From NCBI RefSeq assembly GCF_001661345.1, contig NW_017962917.1:806001-870000 (forward strand): 64,000 nucleotides of DNA, read 5' to 3'. The translations under genes and the position numbers were made by a program. Below the pieces are notes generated by a model. That model was not told the origin of the DNA. It saw only the letters and a program-made list of their open reading frames with translations, and did not search any database. This DNA comes from Ascoidea rubescens DSM 1968. Taxonomy: Eukaryota > Ascomycota > Saccharomycetes > Ascoideales > Ascoideaceae. Position 1 is the first letter of the stretch. Each line of letters starts with the position of its first letter. This document shows positions 40,934 through 52,183 of this stretch, one piece after another.

Positions 40934-43900
40934 ATGTCAAACGTTCTTCCCTCAAATTCCTCCATCTCTTCTTCTACCTCTCAAAAACACAACTCTTCAC
41001 ACTCCAACATTGTCTCAACTAATGAAAAAAAAATTAATGACGATCTAAATACTGATTCTCTGCAGTATAAAGAAGAATCTCTCGAACTAAAACCCCAAAA
41101 ACATCTTTTTTCTTTCCTATTTTCTAAAAAAGTGCCCCCTTTGCCTCTCGAAGATGAAAAAACTTTATACCCAATGAACATTACAAACCCTCTTTATTAC
41201 GTTTTCTTCTGGTGGTTGTTCCCAATAATGAAAGTGGGTTACAAAAGAACCTTGGAAAATCAAGATTTATGGGTACTAACAGACGACTTGAAAATCCAGT
41301 CTTTATACAATACTTTCCAAAGAAATTTGTCCACCATTTTAAAAAAGAAAACTGAAAAGTTACTTAAAACAAACCCAAACTTATCCGATGATGAAATTCA
41401 TCAACAAATCTGGTCTGAATACACCGTCGCAAATGCTCTATTTAGAACCTTTAAAAAAAGATACCTTGCTGCTTGTTTTCTTAAGGCTTTATCCGATATT
41501 GGCTTTGCTACTTCTCCTCTCTTGCTCAAAGAGTTAATCAATTTTGTCTCCATGAAAACAATCGATCCTTCTTTACCTGTAGGTAAAGGTATTGGTTATG
41601 CCTTTGGTTGTTCCTTCATTCTTTTAACTTGTGGTATCCTTATCAACCATTTCTTCCACAACTCCATGACTGTTGGTCTACAGGTCAAAGCAGTACTAAC
41701 CAAAGCAATATATGACAAATCCTTTAAATTGGATGCAAAATCAAGACATAAGTTCCCAACCGGCAAAATCACCTCTTTAATGGGTGCCGATCTAGCTAGA
41801 ATCGATTTCTCAATTGGCTTCCAACCTCTTATTTTCACTTTTCCAATCGCTGTCATTATTTGTATCGCCTTATTAATTCACAACATCGGCCCTGCCTCCC
41901 TCAGTGGTATTGGTCTATTCATCGTATCCACTCTTTTAATCTCCTATGGTTCCTCCTTCTTAATGGGCTTTAGAAAACAAGCAAACAAATGGACTGATCT
42001 AAGAGTCGGTACCGTTAGAGAAGCCCTAAACTCAATTAAAATGATCAAATACTATGCCTGGGAACAACCCTACAAAGAGAAAATTGCCTTCAGTAGAAAC
42101 AAAGAAATGAATATCATCTTAAAAATGCAATTCTTAAGAAACACTTTTGCTGCCTACGGTATTAGTTTACCAAGTTTATCCTCCATGCTTGCATTTGTTG
42201 TTCTTTACAAAACTGATAATAATGGCACTCCTGCCAAAATCTTCTCTTCTGTTTCTTTATTCAATGCCTTATCCCAGCAAATAATGATGCTACCAATCGC
42301 TTTAGCATCTACAATGGATGCCATCGTCGGTGTTAAAAGAGTTAACGAATTTTTATCATGCACTGAAGAACTAGTTGATCATGAGACTGAATTACTGGAA
42401 AGGAAAAACGCTAATTTCATCCAAAATGATGACATGGCTATTCAACTTAAAAATGCAACCTTCAAATGGGAAGTCTTTGAAAGGGAAGATCAAGAGAACC
42501 AAAATGCCCCACCAAAGGGTCAAGATCCTTCAAAGTTGACTAAAAAACAATTGAAGGAAATATCAATCAATGAAAAACGTGAAATGGAAAGATTAAAACT
42601 TAAAAAAGATTTATCAAAAACTCTAACTCGTTTGAAAACTAATATCACCGAAGATGAATTAATCGTTGATCCATCCTCATTTGCAGGTTTGGTAGATATT
42701 AACTTGGACATTAAGAAAGGCGAGTTTATCATTATTACTGGCTTAATCGGCTCCGGAAAGTCCTCATTATTGTCTGCTTTAGCAGGAATGATGAATAAAA
42801 ATAAAGGAGTTTTACAAGTCAACGATTCTTTATTGCTTTGTGGTTATCCATGGGTTCAAAACACCACTGTTAAGAATAACATCTTATTTGGCGAAAAGTT
42901 TGATCAAGAGAGATACGAAAAAGTAATTTACGCCTGTTCTCTTGCATCTGATTTGGATTTATTACCAGCTGGTGATTTAACTGAAATTGGTGAAAGAGGT
43001 ATCACCTTGTCTGGTGGTCAAAAGGCTAGAATCAATCTTGCCAGAGCTGTTTACAATGACAAAAACATTATACTAATGGATGACGTTCTTAGTGCTGTTG
43101 ATGCAAGAGTTGGAAAACACATAATGACAAACTGTTTGATGGATTTATTAAAAGATAAAACGAGAATATTAGCCACCCATCAATTGTCTTTAATTGATTA
43201 TGCGGACAGATTGATTTTCTTAGATGGAAAAGGCGGTTTAGTTTGTGGAACAGTTGATGAAGTTAAAAGTAAATGTCCTCAATTTGTTGATTTAATGACT
43301 TATACCACTGAACTTGAAAAGCAAAAAATGAAAGAAAAAGAAGAAGAAAAAGATGAGGATACTGAATCTTTAGACTTTGAAGAATTCGAGAGAAAAGAAA
43401 GAGAAATACTTCTAAAGCGCACAAGAACAGATGTTACAAAAGATGATCAAGAGGATCAAGAAAACAAAAAGGTCAATTTTCAAAATAGAAGTGCAGATGG
43501 CCATCTTGTTGAAAAAGAAGAAAGAGCTGTTAACAAAATTTCGTTCAAAGTGTATAAAAACTATATCAAAATTGGATCTGGGATGTTTGGGGTATTTGCA
43601 GCTCCATTATTGTTTGTCCTTTGTGTAACAGCAACGTTTTGTAACTTGTTTACCAACACTTGGTTGTCATTTTGGACTTCACAGAAGTTTGATAGATCTG
43701 GAAATTTTTATATTGGAATTTATGTTATGTTTGCTATATTATATGTTATTTTAAGTATTTCATTTTTCACCATGTTGCTTTACATAACCAACACAGCTTC
43801 TAGAAAACTAAATGTTATGGCTGTTGAAAAAGTGTTACATGCACCAATGGCATTGATTGATGTTACTCCTATAGGTAGAATCCTCAACAGATTCACCAAA

Positions 43901-45334
43901 GATACAGATGCATTAGATAATGAACTTGGCGATCAATTAAGATTATTTATTTTTCCTCTTTCAGCAGTTTGTGGTGTTCTTATTCTTTGTATTATTTATT
44001 TGCCTTGGTTTGCTATTGCAGTGCCATTCTTGGTTTTTATCTATGTTTTAGCTTCCTCATTTTACCAAGCATCAGCTAGAGAAGTTAAGAGATTAGAGGC
44101 ATTGAATAGATCATTGGTTTACAATAACTTTAATGAAAGTCTAAGTGGAATGGATACAATCAAAGCATATCATTGTGTAGAAAGATTTATTGATACTAAT
44201 GTTAAACTTATTGATGGAATGAATGAAGCATACTATATTACAGTTTCCAATCAGAGATGGCTAGCTATTCATCTTGATATGACTGCAACGGCATTTGCGT
44301 TGCTAATTACGTTGTTATGTGTCACTAGACAATTTAATATAGATGCATCATCGTCTGGTTTATTGATTACCAATGTTTTGCAAATTGTTGGATTATTATC
44401 ATTATTAATTAGGGCAATGACTCAGGTCGAAAATGATATGAACTCGACGGAGAGATTGTATCACTATGCTTTTGAATTACCACAAGAAGCACCTTATCAT
44501 ATTACTGAAAATACACCACCACCAGAATGGCCATTGAGTGGAAAAATTAGATTTGAAAATGTTGATTTAGCCTATCGACCAGAATTACCACTAGTGTTAC
44601 ACAATATATCTTTTGATATTGAAGCAAACGAAAAGATTGGTATTTGTGGTAGAACGGGTGCTGGTAAATCGTCGATAATGACTGCGTTGTACAGATTATC
44701 AGAGCTCGCTGGTGGCAGAATACTCATTGATGACATTGATATCTCCAAGTTAGGATTAAAAGATTTGAGAAGCAAGTTATCAATCATTCCACAAGATCCT
44801 GTGTTATTCAAAGGCACGATCAGAAGCAACTTGGATCCGTTCAATGATAGTTCGGACGATGATTTATGGGATGCGTTGAGAAGAAGTGGATTAGTTTTGG
44901 CTGATGATCTTGAAAATATCAAGAAACAGAAAATGGATGGGGATAATTTGGAGAGTATCAACAAATTTCATCTAGATCAACAAGTTGAAGATNNNNNNNN
45001 NNNNNNNNNNNNNNNNNNNNNNNNNNNNNNNNNNNNNNNNNNNNNNNNNNNNNNNNNNNNNNNNNNNNNNNNNNNNNNNNNNNNNNNNNNNNNNNNNNNN
45101 NNNNNNNNNNNNNNNNNNNNNNNNNNNNNNNNNNAAACTGAATTTGCAGATTGTACTATATTGTGTATTGCACACAGGTTACGAACTATTCTCAAATATG
45201 ATCGAATCATGGTGTTAGATAAAGGTGAAATCAAAGAGTTTGATACCCCATTGAATTTGTTCAACTCTGTTGATGGATTATTTAAGGAAATGTGTGAAAG
45301 ATCTCATATCGTTTTGGAGGATTTCACTTTTTAG
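40934..45334 (+). CDS. YOR1: Yor1-type ABC transporter (ABCC full transporter), copy B
   Basis: The 1466-codon paralogue of the gene at 22.2-26.7 kb has the same order. A Ser-rich N-terminus leads to [22 protein letters not shown], then TMD1 ([12 protein letters not shown]), NBD1 (Walker [10 protein letters not shown] about residue 605; signature [16 protein letters not shown] about 691; Walker B IILMDD), a charged linker, TMD2 and NBD2 (Walker [10 protein letters not shown] about 1240). A 142-N gap at 44993-45134 removes the second signature/Walker B. Overall it is clearly diverged from copy A in TMDs, linker and NBD1, but is identical to it over 44633-45243. The frame is open to 40898 from a TTG; the ATG at 40934 is used. 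It probably exports organic anions or drugs across the plasma membrane, as Yor1 does. Confidence 0.93.
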   Translation: MSNVLPSNSSISSSTSQKHNSSHSNIVSTNEKKINDDLNTDSLQYKEESLELKPQKHLFSFLFSKKVPPLPLEDEKTLYPMNITNPLYYVFFWWLFPIMKVGYKRTLENQDLWVLTDDLKIQSLYNTFQRNLSTILKKKTEKLLKTNPNLSDDEIHQQIWSEYTVANALFRTFKKRYLAACFLKALSDIGFATSPLLLKELINFVSMKTIDPSLPVGKGIGYAFGCSFILLTCGILINHFFHNSMTVGLQVKAVLTKAIYDKSFKLDAKSRHKFPTGKITSLMGADLARIDFSIGFQPLIFTFPIAVIICIALLIHNIGPASLSGIGLFIVSTLLISYGSSFLMGFRKQANKWTDLRVGTVREALNSIKMIKYYAWEQPYKEKIAFSRNKEMNIILKMQFLRNTFAAYGISLPSLSSMLAFVVLYKTDNNGTPAKIFSSVSLFNALSQQIMMLPIALASTMDAIVGVKRVNEFLSCTEELVDHETELLERKNANFIQNDDMAIQLKNATFKWEVFEREDQENQNAPPKGQDPSKLTKKQLKEISINEKREMERLKLKKDLSKTLTRLKTNITEDELIVDPSSFAGLVDINLDIKKGEFIIITGLIGSGKSSLLSALAGMMNKNKGVLQVNDSLLLCGYPWVQNTTVKNNILFGEKFDQERYEKVIYACSLASDLDLLPAGDLTEIGERGITLSGGQKARINLARAVYNDKNIILMDDVLSAVDARVGKHIMTNCLMDLLKDKTRILATHQLSLIDYADRLIFLDGKGGLVCGTVDEVKSKCPQFVDLMTYTTELEKQKMKEKEEEKDEDTESLDFEEFERKEREILLKRTRTDVTKDDQEDQENKKVNFQNRSADGHLVEKEERAVNKISFKVYKNYIKIGSGMFGVFAAPLLFVLCVTATFCNLFTNTWLSFWTSQKFDRSGNFYIGIYVMFAILYVILSISFFTMLLYITNTASRKLNVMAVEKVLHAPMALIDVTPIGRILNRFTKDTDALDNELGDQLRLFIFPLSAVCGVLILCIIYLPWFAIAVPFLVFIYVLASSFYQASAREVKRLEALNRSLVYNNFNESLSGMDTIKAYHCVERFIDTNVKLIDGMNEAYYITVSNQRWLAIHLDMTATAFALLITLLCVTRQFNIDASSSGLLITNVLQIVGLLSLLIRAMTQVENDMNSTERLYHYAFELPQEAPYHITENTPPPEWPLSGKIRFENVDLAYRPELPLVLHNISFDIEANEKIGICGRTGAGKSSIMTALYRLSELAGGRILIDDIDISKLGLKDLRSKLSIIPQDPVLFKGTIRSNLDPFNDSSDDDLWDALRRSGLVLADDLENIKKQKMDGDNLESINKFHLDQQVEDXXXXXXXXXXXXXXXXXXXXXXXXXXXXXXXXXXXXXXXXXXXXXXXXTEFADCTILCIAHRLRTILKYDRIMVLDKGEIKEFDTPLNLFNSVDGLFKEMCERSHIVLEDFTF
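44633..45243 (+). repeat. 611-bp tract identical to 22279-22889 (inverted)
   Basis: This is the partner of the tract in ABC copy A. Identity begins after GAA-AAGATTGG (G/A difference just upstream) and ends after GAGTTTGA, where copy B has T and copy A has C. Confidence 0.95.
44993..45134. other. Assembly gap (142 N) in ABC copy B
   Basis: Same length and position within NBD2 as the gap in copy A. Confidence 0.99.
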
Positions 45335-46172
45335 TTAAGAAAAACCAGGTTTTCACAACGTCAAGCATAAAAGCAAAACTTTAAAAGAAAACAAGAAATC
45401 ATGCCTAATAGACAATACAGAAAAGAAATAAAATTAGAAATATCAAGAGGTAGATAGTACTAATTTCAAACCGTTTTTCTACAATGAGTTTCACTATTTT
45501 ATTTATTTAAATCTAACCGGTTTTAATTTTTGTTTTTACTTTTCATTTTGTGGTTTAGTTTCATTTTTAATTTCATTTTTGTTTTCATTTTCATTTTCAT
45601 TTTAATTTTAATTTTAATTTTAATTTTCAATTTCAATTTCAACTTCGTTCTGATTAATTTTTTTCAGTTTCAATTTTAATTTTTATTTCATATTCTGTCT
45701 TCAGGTTTATGTTAACCTGCTTAGATTTTGATGAAATCAGTCTTCCATCAATAGCTGATTTAATGCTTTGTTCAATAATTCAATAATTCAATTTGCTATT
45801 TATATATTTTGCTATTCATATATTTTCCAATTTATTTATTTAGTAATTCATCTTATTTTAGAAAAATGATACTGTTTAGTGATGTTGAATTTACACTAAT
45901 CAAAATAAAACACTAATTTAGATGTCAACTATCACACAGTGATCATGTTTATAAAAAATATTTAATGCCTAATAATTTATAATTAATACTTAATATGTCT
46001 CTTCTAGCCTATTGAATGAATTGAAAGTTGTAAAAATACTCTAAATACATTTGGAAAAGGTATGTCAAACCTAGCAAAATGACCAGGTAGAGTTTCAGCT
46101 GATTCATTTTATTATCACATTTATCGTAAACAATTAATTTGTCTCTAAGAACAGTTGTAGTAATTGTAAGCA
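45335..46172. other. Intergenic between ABC copy B and the LRR pseudogene
   Basis: Both 3' ends converge here. A low-complexity hexamer-like tract of TTTTCA/TTTTAA units runs at about 45555-45645. No gene or RNA is seen. Confidence 0.5.
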
Positions 46173-48403
46173 TCAATCAACAAAAGAATTAAAGCCGCCA
46201 TATAATTCTGGCTTGCTAGCAGATGAAGAGACTATTTTCTTACATTTTCTAGGAAGATCTTCCAATCCCATACAAGGATAGATTTTATTACCATCCAAAT
46301 TAACCTTTAAGATATTGGGTCCTTTAAACGCTGTGGCATCCTCTTCATCAGGATAAAACGTTTTGATTTTGAACCACAACTCATGATAGTTTTTTAGAAA
46401 TTTAATTCGGATAATTTGATTGTTACGGAGATTTAGCGTTTGGATATGAGATATTCCTTTGACGTATTTTAATATTGATATTTGATTATCACTTAAATTA
46501 AGCATTTTGATATGCATCATAACGTTAAAGTGTTGCAAAGTTGTTATTTGATTATGACTTAGATTTAACATTTTGATATGTGGTATTTTGTTAGTCGGTT
46601 AAAATTGATATGTTATTCCAGTTCAAATCAACAACTTCTAATTGTTCCGAATCCAGTATATTTTCAATGACATGAATATTGTTATGGCTTAAATACAATT
46701 CTTTGAATTTCGCCAATCCTTTAAGATTCTTTAGTTTACTGATATTATTGGATTGCAAATCTAATATTTCCAATTTATATAAATTGTTGGGAGTGGAAAT
46801 TTTACTGCATGCTAAATTCAACACTTTTAATGAATATGGACTCTCTATATTTTCAATTACTTTTATTTTGTTATTTGACAAACGTAATACTTCCAACTTC
46901 TCTAATCCCTCCAAATTTTCAATGGTTTCAATTTTATTAGCCGATAAATATAATGTTTTAGCAATTTTATTTTGTTGATATTTTCAATCTTATTAGTTTT
47001 ATTGATAGACAAATCTAATATTCTTAAGTTTTCAAACTTTTCTAAATTCTCAATTTTTGAGATATTATTGGATTTCAAACACAAAACCCTTAAAACCCTT
47101 ATGGATTTTTCGGATTGCAAACCTATTAAATCTTGATTATCATCTCCTTGATTCACACAACCAATTTTTCTAGAGACTTCAAATAAGTCAGATTGAAGAA
47201 CGTTTCTAAATTACTATCTTTGTATAAATGTAGTTCTATTTTTTTTACTTTATTAGAGACTCTCAAAAAGTTGTAATGTTTTATTGATAATCCTCTCAAA
47301 TTTAAAAGCTCTAGTTTTGGAATCCTACTTTATATATCGATTTGTTTGATATACATAATTTAATTTCAACGATTCTAAGCTTGGAAAATGTTCATAGAAC
47401 CTGATGTTAGCTGTTACAGATATAGTTATATGATGTAATATGCGACCTATGGTTTTCCTCGATATCCAAGTAATATAATAATGAGAATTGATATAAATAA
47501 TTAATCTCACTGAACCGATTATGCAATAAAATGAGAGGTTGTAGATCAAAAAGTTTATTTGAATCTTCAATTTTGATGAGTTGATTGTGTGCAAATAATG
47601 ACTCTCAATTAAATATACTTGCATGTCTAAAAATCCTCAATTGATTATGTGATAAATCTAGCTTTTGTAAACTATATGACTTCTTCAAATCAACAAAGTT
47701 GGTGAACTCATTGTGTGACAAGTTTAAATCTGTTAAATTGACCATTTTCAGCAAATTTGGAAGTTTACATAAACAATTGTTGGAAATATCGCACATTATC
47801 AAATGAATCAAACGCGATAATTAATTAATAGAATAAAGTTTGTGGCCCAAAAAATCTAAATGTTCTATAGTCAACAATATACAATAAAACCGAAATCGAT
47901 TTCTAGTTTGAACAATATTAACATCCACAATAGACACACCATCACTGTTGATTCTAGTTTTGTAAAACATCAATAAATTTATTTCTTCTACACGCCGACA
48001 AAGTGTCAGGAGTTTGATTGTGCTGTTTCCCCACTGTTTCAACACCATGAGAGTTATGATAATTAGCGGTTTTGTATAGTACGTAAGCTGATATTTGAAT
48101 AAAAATACATCTTTCATCTTTAAAGCTAAATGGTCCTTTTGGTCCAGCCGATTTTCATTTTTTATAGCTTCCAAGATATTTGGTTCCAAAATTTTATCAA
48201 CAGTTTCAACCGAATCAAAGAACACAATATATGCACTTTTTCCGAGCAATTTATTTCCGGACGATGTCAGAAAAACAACTATATCAATAGAAATATCACA
48301 TAATATACGCTGAATAATGAAAACCAAAAATCTATTCAATATATTGGGAGTGTATTTCAGGTTTGAGTTCGAACAATCCAGCAATCACATCTTTATGAAC
48401 CAT
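46173..48403 (-). pseudogene. F-box/LRR gene, broken by several stops and frameshifts
   Basis: Reading from an ATG at 48403, a frame change near 48,380 leads into an F-box-like segment (ILNRFLVFIIQRIL, then SIDIVVFLTSSGNKLLG). The family block KDHLALKMKDVFLFKYQLTYYTKPLII follows, then RVEEINLLMFYKTRI. An in-frame TAA at 47821-47823 interrupts HKLYSIN and LSRLIHLIMCD in one frame. LRR text continues with another stop near 47,605 and more frame changes. Later pieces are intact LRR runs in different frames (46902-47156, 46591-46914, 46173-46571), with NLxxLxLxxNxIxxIENL consensus and a C-terminal cap. I count at least five lesions. It is homologous to the copies at 15.0 and 18.6-20.8 kb. No full protein can be made without changes. 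Confidence 0.8.
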
Positions 48404-48844
48404 TTTTGACTGTTACTTTCACCCGAAATGATCTACAGTCAACCTAGCCAACAACTTAATTCTGTATTTATACCAAAAGAATTGGACAGTTGATTATTAC
48501 TGTTTATGCAAGGAATCTGCAAGGAATCTGCAAGAGAATGAATTGCTACAGAAACAAACCTTGGTATGCAGGTTGAGGCAGCTGCCGTTTCGAGTAACAA
48601 CTTTGGTTTCAAAGCCTTATTTCAACGAAAATTGTCTTTGGTTGTACTAGAGGTTTTGTTTCCCTTCTAAAAACAAGAGCCAATCATTTAACTTTTTTCT
48701 ACTGAAATAATGATTGAACAACAAAAATATACATTTTATTATAATAATATCTCATTCAGTTTTCAGTTGTTTCTATTGACGTTATTTGATTTGTTAACAA
48801 ACTAGTTAGATAACTGGATTGTTTTTGGATTGTTCGCAGAATAT
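48404..48844. promoter_or_regulatory. Upstream region of the LRR pseudogene, with a family-shared motif
   Basis: At 48578-48595 the minus strand reads ACTCGAAACGGCAGCTGC, one base different from 14997-15014 upstream of the LRR relic. About 40 bp further upstream are also alignable (GTTGAAATAAGG against ATGAAATAAAG). This looks like inherited promoter or duplication-flank sequence. It also contains the 3' end of the PMT-like gene. Confidence 0.55.
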
Positions 48845-51800
48845 TCATTTGTTTCTGTAAAACTCACAACCCAAATTCCAGTTTGCCAATTGACATCCAA
48901 CACAATCTTTATAGTTCCACGGTAACCCATATATTATTTCTTTGTATTTATAAAAACTAACCACACCAATTACTATTAAACTAAAAAATAAAATGTCAAC
49001 TCTTGTAGTGACTTTTTTTATTTTCTCAAAATTGTCATTATTAAATCGAAACCTATATCTCATTGCCTTCAAAGCTAGTTTATTATATATTAGCTGAATA
49101 AACAACCCAACTAAAAGTAAATTAAAATAATATGATCCAAGATAATTACTTATCAAAAAATTATGATTATTAACATAATTATTAAATGAAATCAGTTGAC
49201 TAATCTTCGATAGTAGAATGTACGGAAAATAGTGAATCAAATATCCTATAAATATCTTAATGAAATTTTCATCAAATAATATTTGTAATGTGTCTAACGA
49301 ATAGTTGTATTTCTGCAAGTTAAGTTTATCAGTTTTATTCCTTTCTTTTTCAGTTTTTTCTTTCAATTGTTTATATATCAAATAATCCTCAATTTTTTTA
49401 TCATTACTATTAACAACATTAACATTATCAAGATTATTTGTACATTTTTCACTATAATTTTCATTATCTCCATCATCATAGCCTCGGTTCTCATAGTCAT
49501 AATCATTAATATTAATTTTATTAAACTCTAAGAAATCTCTATGAAAATTAAACAAGAATTTTAGAATTTTCACGTTAAAGTATAAAAAGCTGATAATTAA
49601 TGTAATCAAACATAAAAATGAGTTCAATGGATTAGTAAATAACAATATTTTTGTTTTTAAGCTATCATCTTTAAAAACGATGTTATCTTGAAAATTATTA
49701 TTTAAAAGAGTATTGAAATAAAATGACCAATATTTCGGTTCAATCAAAAATCTTAAATGATCCGTTTTAATTTTAGACAAAACGATCAATTGATTATTTA
49801 GATTCATATTAATTAATTTTAGATTTAACTCAATGATTTTTTCCAAGCATGTCATTTTCTTGAATCTTAATCGATTTTTTTTCAACAATTCAATTTTATC
49901 GCCAATCTCTTTATCCCTTTTGTTATGTTTTTCCTTTTTGTTATGTTTTAATGCAAAATTGTTCAAATTGTGTTCTAAAAACAATGGATGACTATTCTCT
50001 TCAAAGTAAAAATTAGTGTATATGCTATTTGGGTCCTTGACACATACCACTTCTTGCTGATGATTGCCCCATTCCGGTAAATAGACCGGATGAGATAACA
50101 AGTAACATTGCAATTCTCTATTATATAATTTAAAAATTGAGCCATAACTTTTAATTTTGGCATTAAATAATAGTTTTTCATCCAAGTTTTCCAAGTTTTT
50201 TAAATGATTTATTGATTCTTCGTGATTACTTATTATTCTCCAATTATCATAATTGTCAGGTAGAAAAGATTTTCCAAAATCCCCTTTGCAACTAATTTCA
50301 AAATGATAATCTTGGGACGAAACTGGCCCTCTAATATTATTAACATGCAAGTAGTTTTTGGTATTATTGTGTCTTAGTCTAATGATTGAATTATCGTTAA
50401 CAAATGCTAATTGATTATAAAACAAATGATCATCATATAATTTTAAGTTTTTTTCAATAATCCAATAATTATTTGTATCATTGAAATTATAAAGGTTAAC
50501 TTGTTGCTCATTTGAGCCAATTGAATAGGTTTTATTAAAGGAATATAAATAGTTACCACCACCAAAGACTCCAAAAAAATTAAAATGATCAGGCAAATAT
50601 TGTCTGATTGAGACTTTTGAGCCATATAAAATATTTAAATTTGCATCAATATTATTAGTAGTACTGCTACTACTATCATTAGTGTTGTTGAATATTGATA
50701 ATTGAGATTTATAAAAAGTTGAAAGAAAAGAAAAATCATTGGACGATGGATTGTAATGTTTTAATAGATTTACATGGTAATTGAAAATGATTAAATAAAC
50801 TAGAAATGGAATTAGAAATAAAATAACAAATACTTGATAGATAATGTTTTTCAAAACAAATTGTTTTTTGAATTTTTGATTCAATTGATTTAGTTTAGTT
50901 GATTTATTTAGTTTGGTTGTTTTTACGGATTTGTTTAATTTTATTGATGTGTGTTTTTTGATTGATTTAGTGGATTTATGAAGTTTTCTTGATTCTGACA
51001 ATGATAGATCTTGATAAGTATACCAATTCTTGTATAATGTTAGTAAAACAAAATAGAATAACGATAAAACAGAGGAAACTTTTGTGGATAGCAAGAGACC
51101 TAACGAGATTGAAAATCTGAGTAAATTGTTTAAGTTAAAATGGTAGAGGCAGAGTAATAATAAAAATAGATGTAAAGAGTTATAATTTATATACTTTGAA
51201 ACCTGGATTAGGTTGAATGGATCGATAATTAGTAGTAGTGAAGTTAAAAAGGATACTTTGTTGAAACAATTGAGTGAGTTTAGTATTTTGTAGAATACAA
51301 TGATACTCAATGACGACATCACCAGGTTTATTATTCTCAAATGATATAATGAGATCAAGTCTTGTTGATTGGTACTATTTGTTATGAATTGATTGACTTT
51401 GAAGTAGAATAAATCTGTGAGCGGTGGATTAAAAGATAAGAAAAATGTTTTATTCGAATAATTTTCAATGTTTTTTACAATCAAAGTTTCGTCAATGGTG
51501 ACTGGAGATAATGGATAATCGATATTCAATAGCGACGAAAAAATAGATAATAAAATAAGAAAAAACAATAGAATTGAGTTGTTTCGATTAGTTTTAGTAT
51601 TGGATTTTCGGTTAGATTTGTTTTGTTTTCCAATCATAGCATCTGAATTGGCGTTATCATTTACACCAACATTGCTTCTCACAGTGTTGTTTAATGAAGC
51701 ATTAGTTTCGTCTATGGAATCATCGGATGGCTGGAGCGCAGATTTAGCGGTGGTGGAGTTGAATGAATAGTAGATAGGTAGAGCCCGAATTGACCTGGTG

Positions 51801-51850
51801 ATAAAATATGGTTTGTAGGGCCCCTGAGCATACACCTCAGCTTCACTCAT
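48845..51850 (-). CDS. Divergent protein O-mannosyltransferase (PMT family, Pmt7-like?)
   Basis: PMTs transfer mannose from dolichyl-phosphate-mannose to Ser/Thr in the ER lumen. The ~1001-residue protein has several membrane segments at both ends. The first-loop acidic pair IDE (about residue 120) is followed by FLSFNPPLTDLF, where classic PMTs have HPPLGK. A central luminal part carries MIR-like blocks (GGNYLYSFNKTYSIGSNEQQVNLY, then IIRLRHNNTKNYLHV and FKLYNRELQCYLLSH). The C-terminal helices end in GLPWNYKDCVGCQLANW. The His and Gly-Lys of the HPPLGK motif are replaced, so activity is uncertain. It is best described as an outlying PMT, possibly the YDR307W/Pmt7 group. The open frame begins with a TTG; the ATG at 51850 (MSEAEVYAQG) is used. 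Confidence 0.75.
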   Translation of the reverse strand: MSEAEVYAQGPYKPYFITRSIRALPIYYSFNSTTAKSALQPSDDSIDETNASLNNTVRSNVGVNDNANSDAMIGKQNKSNRKSNTKTNRNNSILLFFLILLSIFSSLLNIDYPLSPVTIDETLIVKNIENYSNKTFFLSFNPPLTDLFYFKVNQFITNSTNQQDLISLYHLRIINLVMSSLSIIVFYKILNSLNCFNKVSFLTSLLLIIDPFNLIQVSKYINYNSLHLFLLLLCLYHFNLNNLLRFSISLGLLLSTKVSSVLSLFYFVLLTLYKNWYTYQDLSLSESRKLHKSTKSIKKHTSIKLNKSVKTTKLNKSTKLNQLNQKFKKQFVLKNIIYQVFVILFLIPFLVYLIIFNYHVNLLKHYNPSSNDFSFLSTFYKSQLSIFNNTNDSSSSTTNNIDANLNILYGSKVSIRQYLPDHFNFFGVFGGGNYLYSFNKTYSIGSNEQQVNLYNFNDTNNYWIIEKNLKLYDDHLFYNQLAFVNDNSIIRLRHNNTKNYLHVNNIRGPVSSQDYHFEISCKGDFGKSFLPDNYDNWRIISNHEESINHLKNLENLDEKLLFNAKIKSYGSIFKLYNRELQCYLLSHPVYLPEWGNHQQEVVCVKDPNSIYTNFYFEENSHPLFLEHNLNNFALKHNKKEKHNKRDKEIGDKIELLKKNRLRFKKMTCLEKIIELNLKLINMNLNNQLIVLSKIKTDHLRFLIEPKYWSFYFNTLLNNNFQDNIVFKDDSLKTKILLFTNPLNSFLCLITLIISFLYFNVKILKFLFNFHRDFLEFNKININDYDYENRGYDDGDNENYSEKCTNNLDNVNVVNSNDKKIEDYLIYKQLKEKTEKERNKTDKLNLQKYNYSLDTLQILFDENFIKIFIGYLIHYFPYILLSKISQLISFNNYVNNHNFLISNYLGSYYFNLLLVGLFIQLIYNKLALKAMRYRFRFNNDNFEKIKKVTTRVDILFFSLIVIGVVSFYKYKEIIYGLPWNYKDCVGCQLANWNLGCEFYRNK

Positions 51851-52183
51851 CTTCAGCAGCTGCAACAGTTCTTTGGTGCTTCTGTAAACGCGTTCTTAGA
51901 TACAACTCCATCTCTTGACTGGTGTTCAGTTGAAAGTTTTATTATATGCATCGCCGGATTGAGAAACATCCGGCCTCCAGAGCGGAAAGTGAGTGCGATC
52001 CGTGGTTCTGGTTTTATTTGTAAAGTGGAAGGAAAGGGTTTGGTGAAGGAGTTGGTAAAATGGAGTGGGCATTCTAGAAAGTTTATTGGGCTTTAGGATA
52101 TATGGAAGTTGTTTATTTATGGTTATATACAGAGCTTTTATAAAATATAATAATTATTTGAAACTATTTGAAACTATTAGAAA
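51851..52183. other. Intergenic: PMT-like promoter and MRPL49 3' region
   Basis: This 333-bp spacer lies between two minus-strand genes and is moderately GC-rich near 51,950-52,020 (CATCCGGCCTCCAGAGCGGAAAG). No RNA or ORF is supported. Confidence 0.45.
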
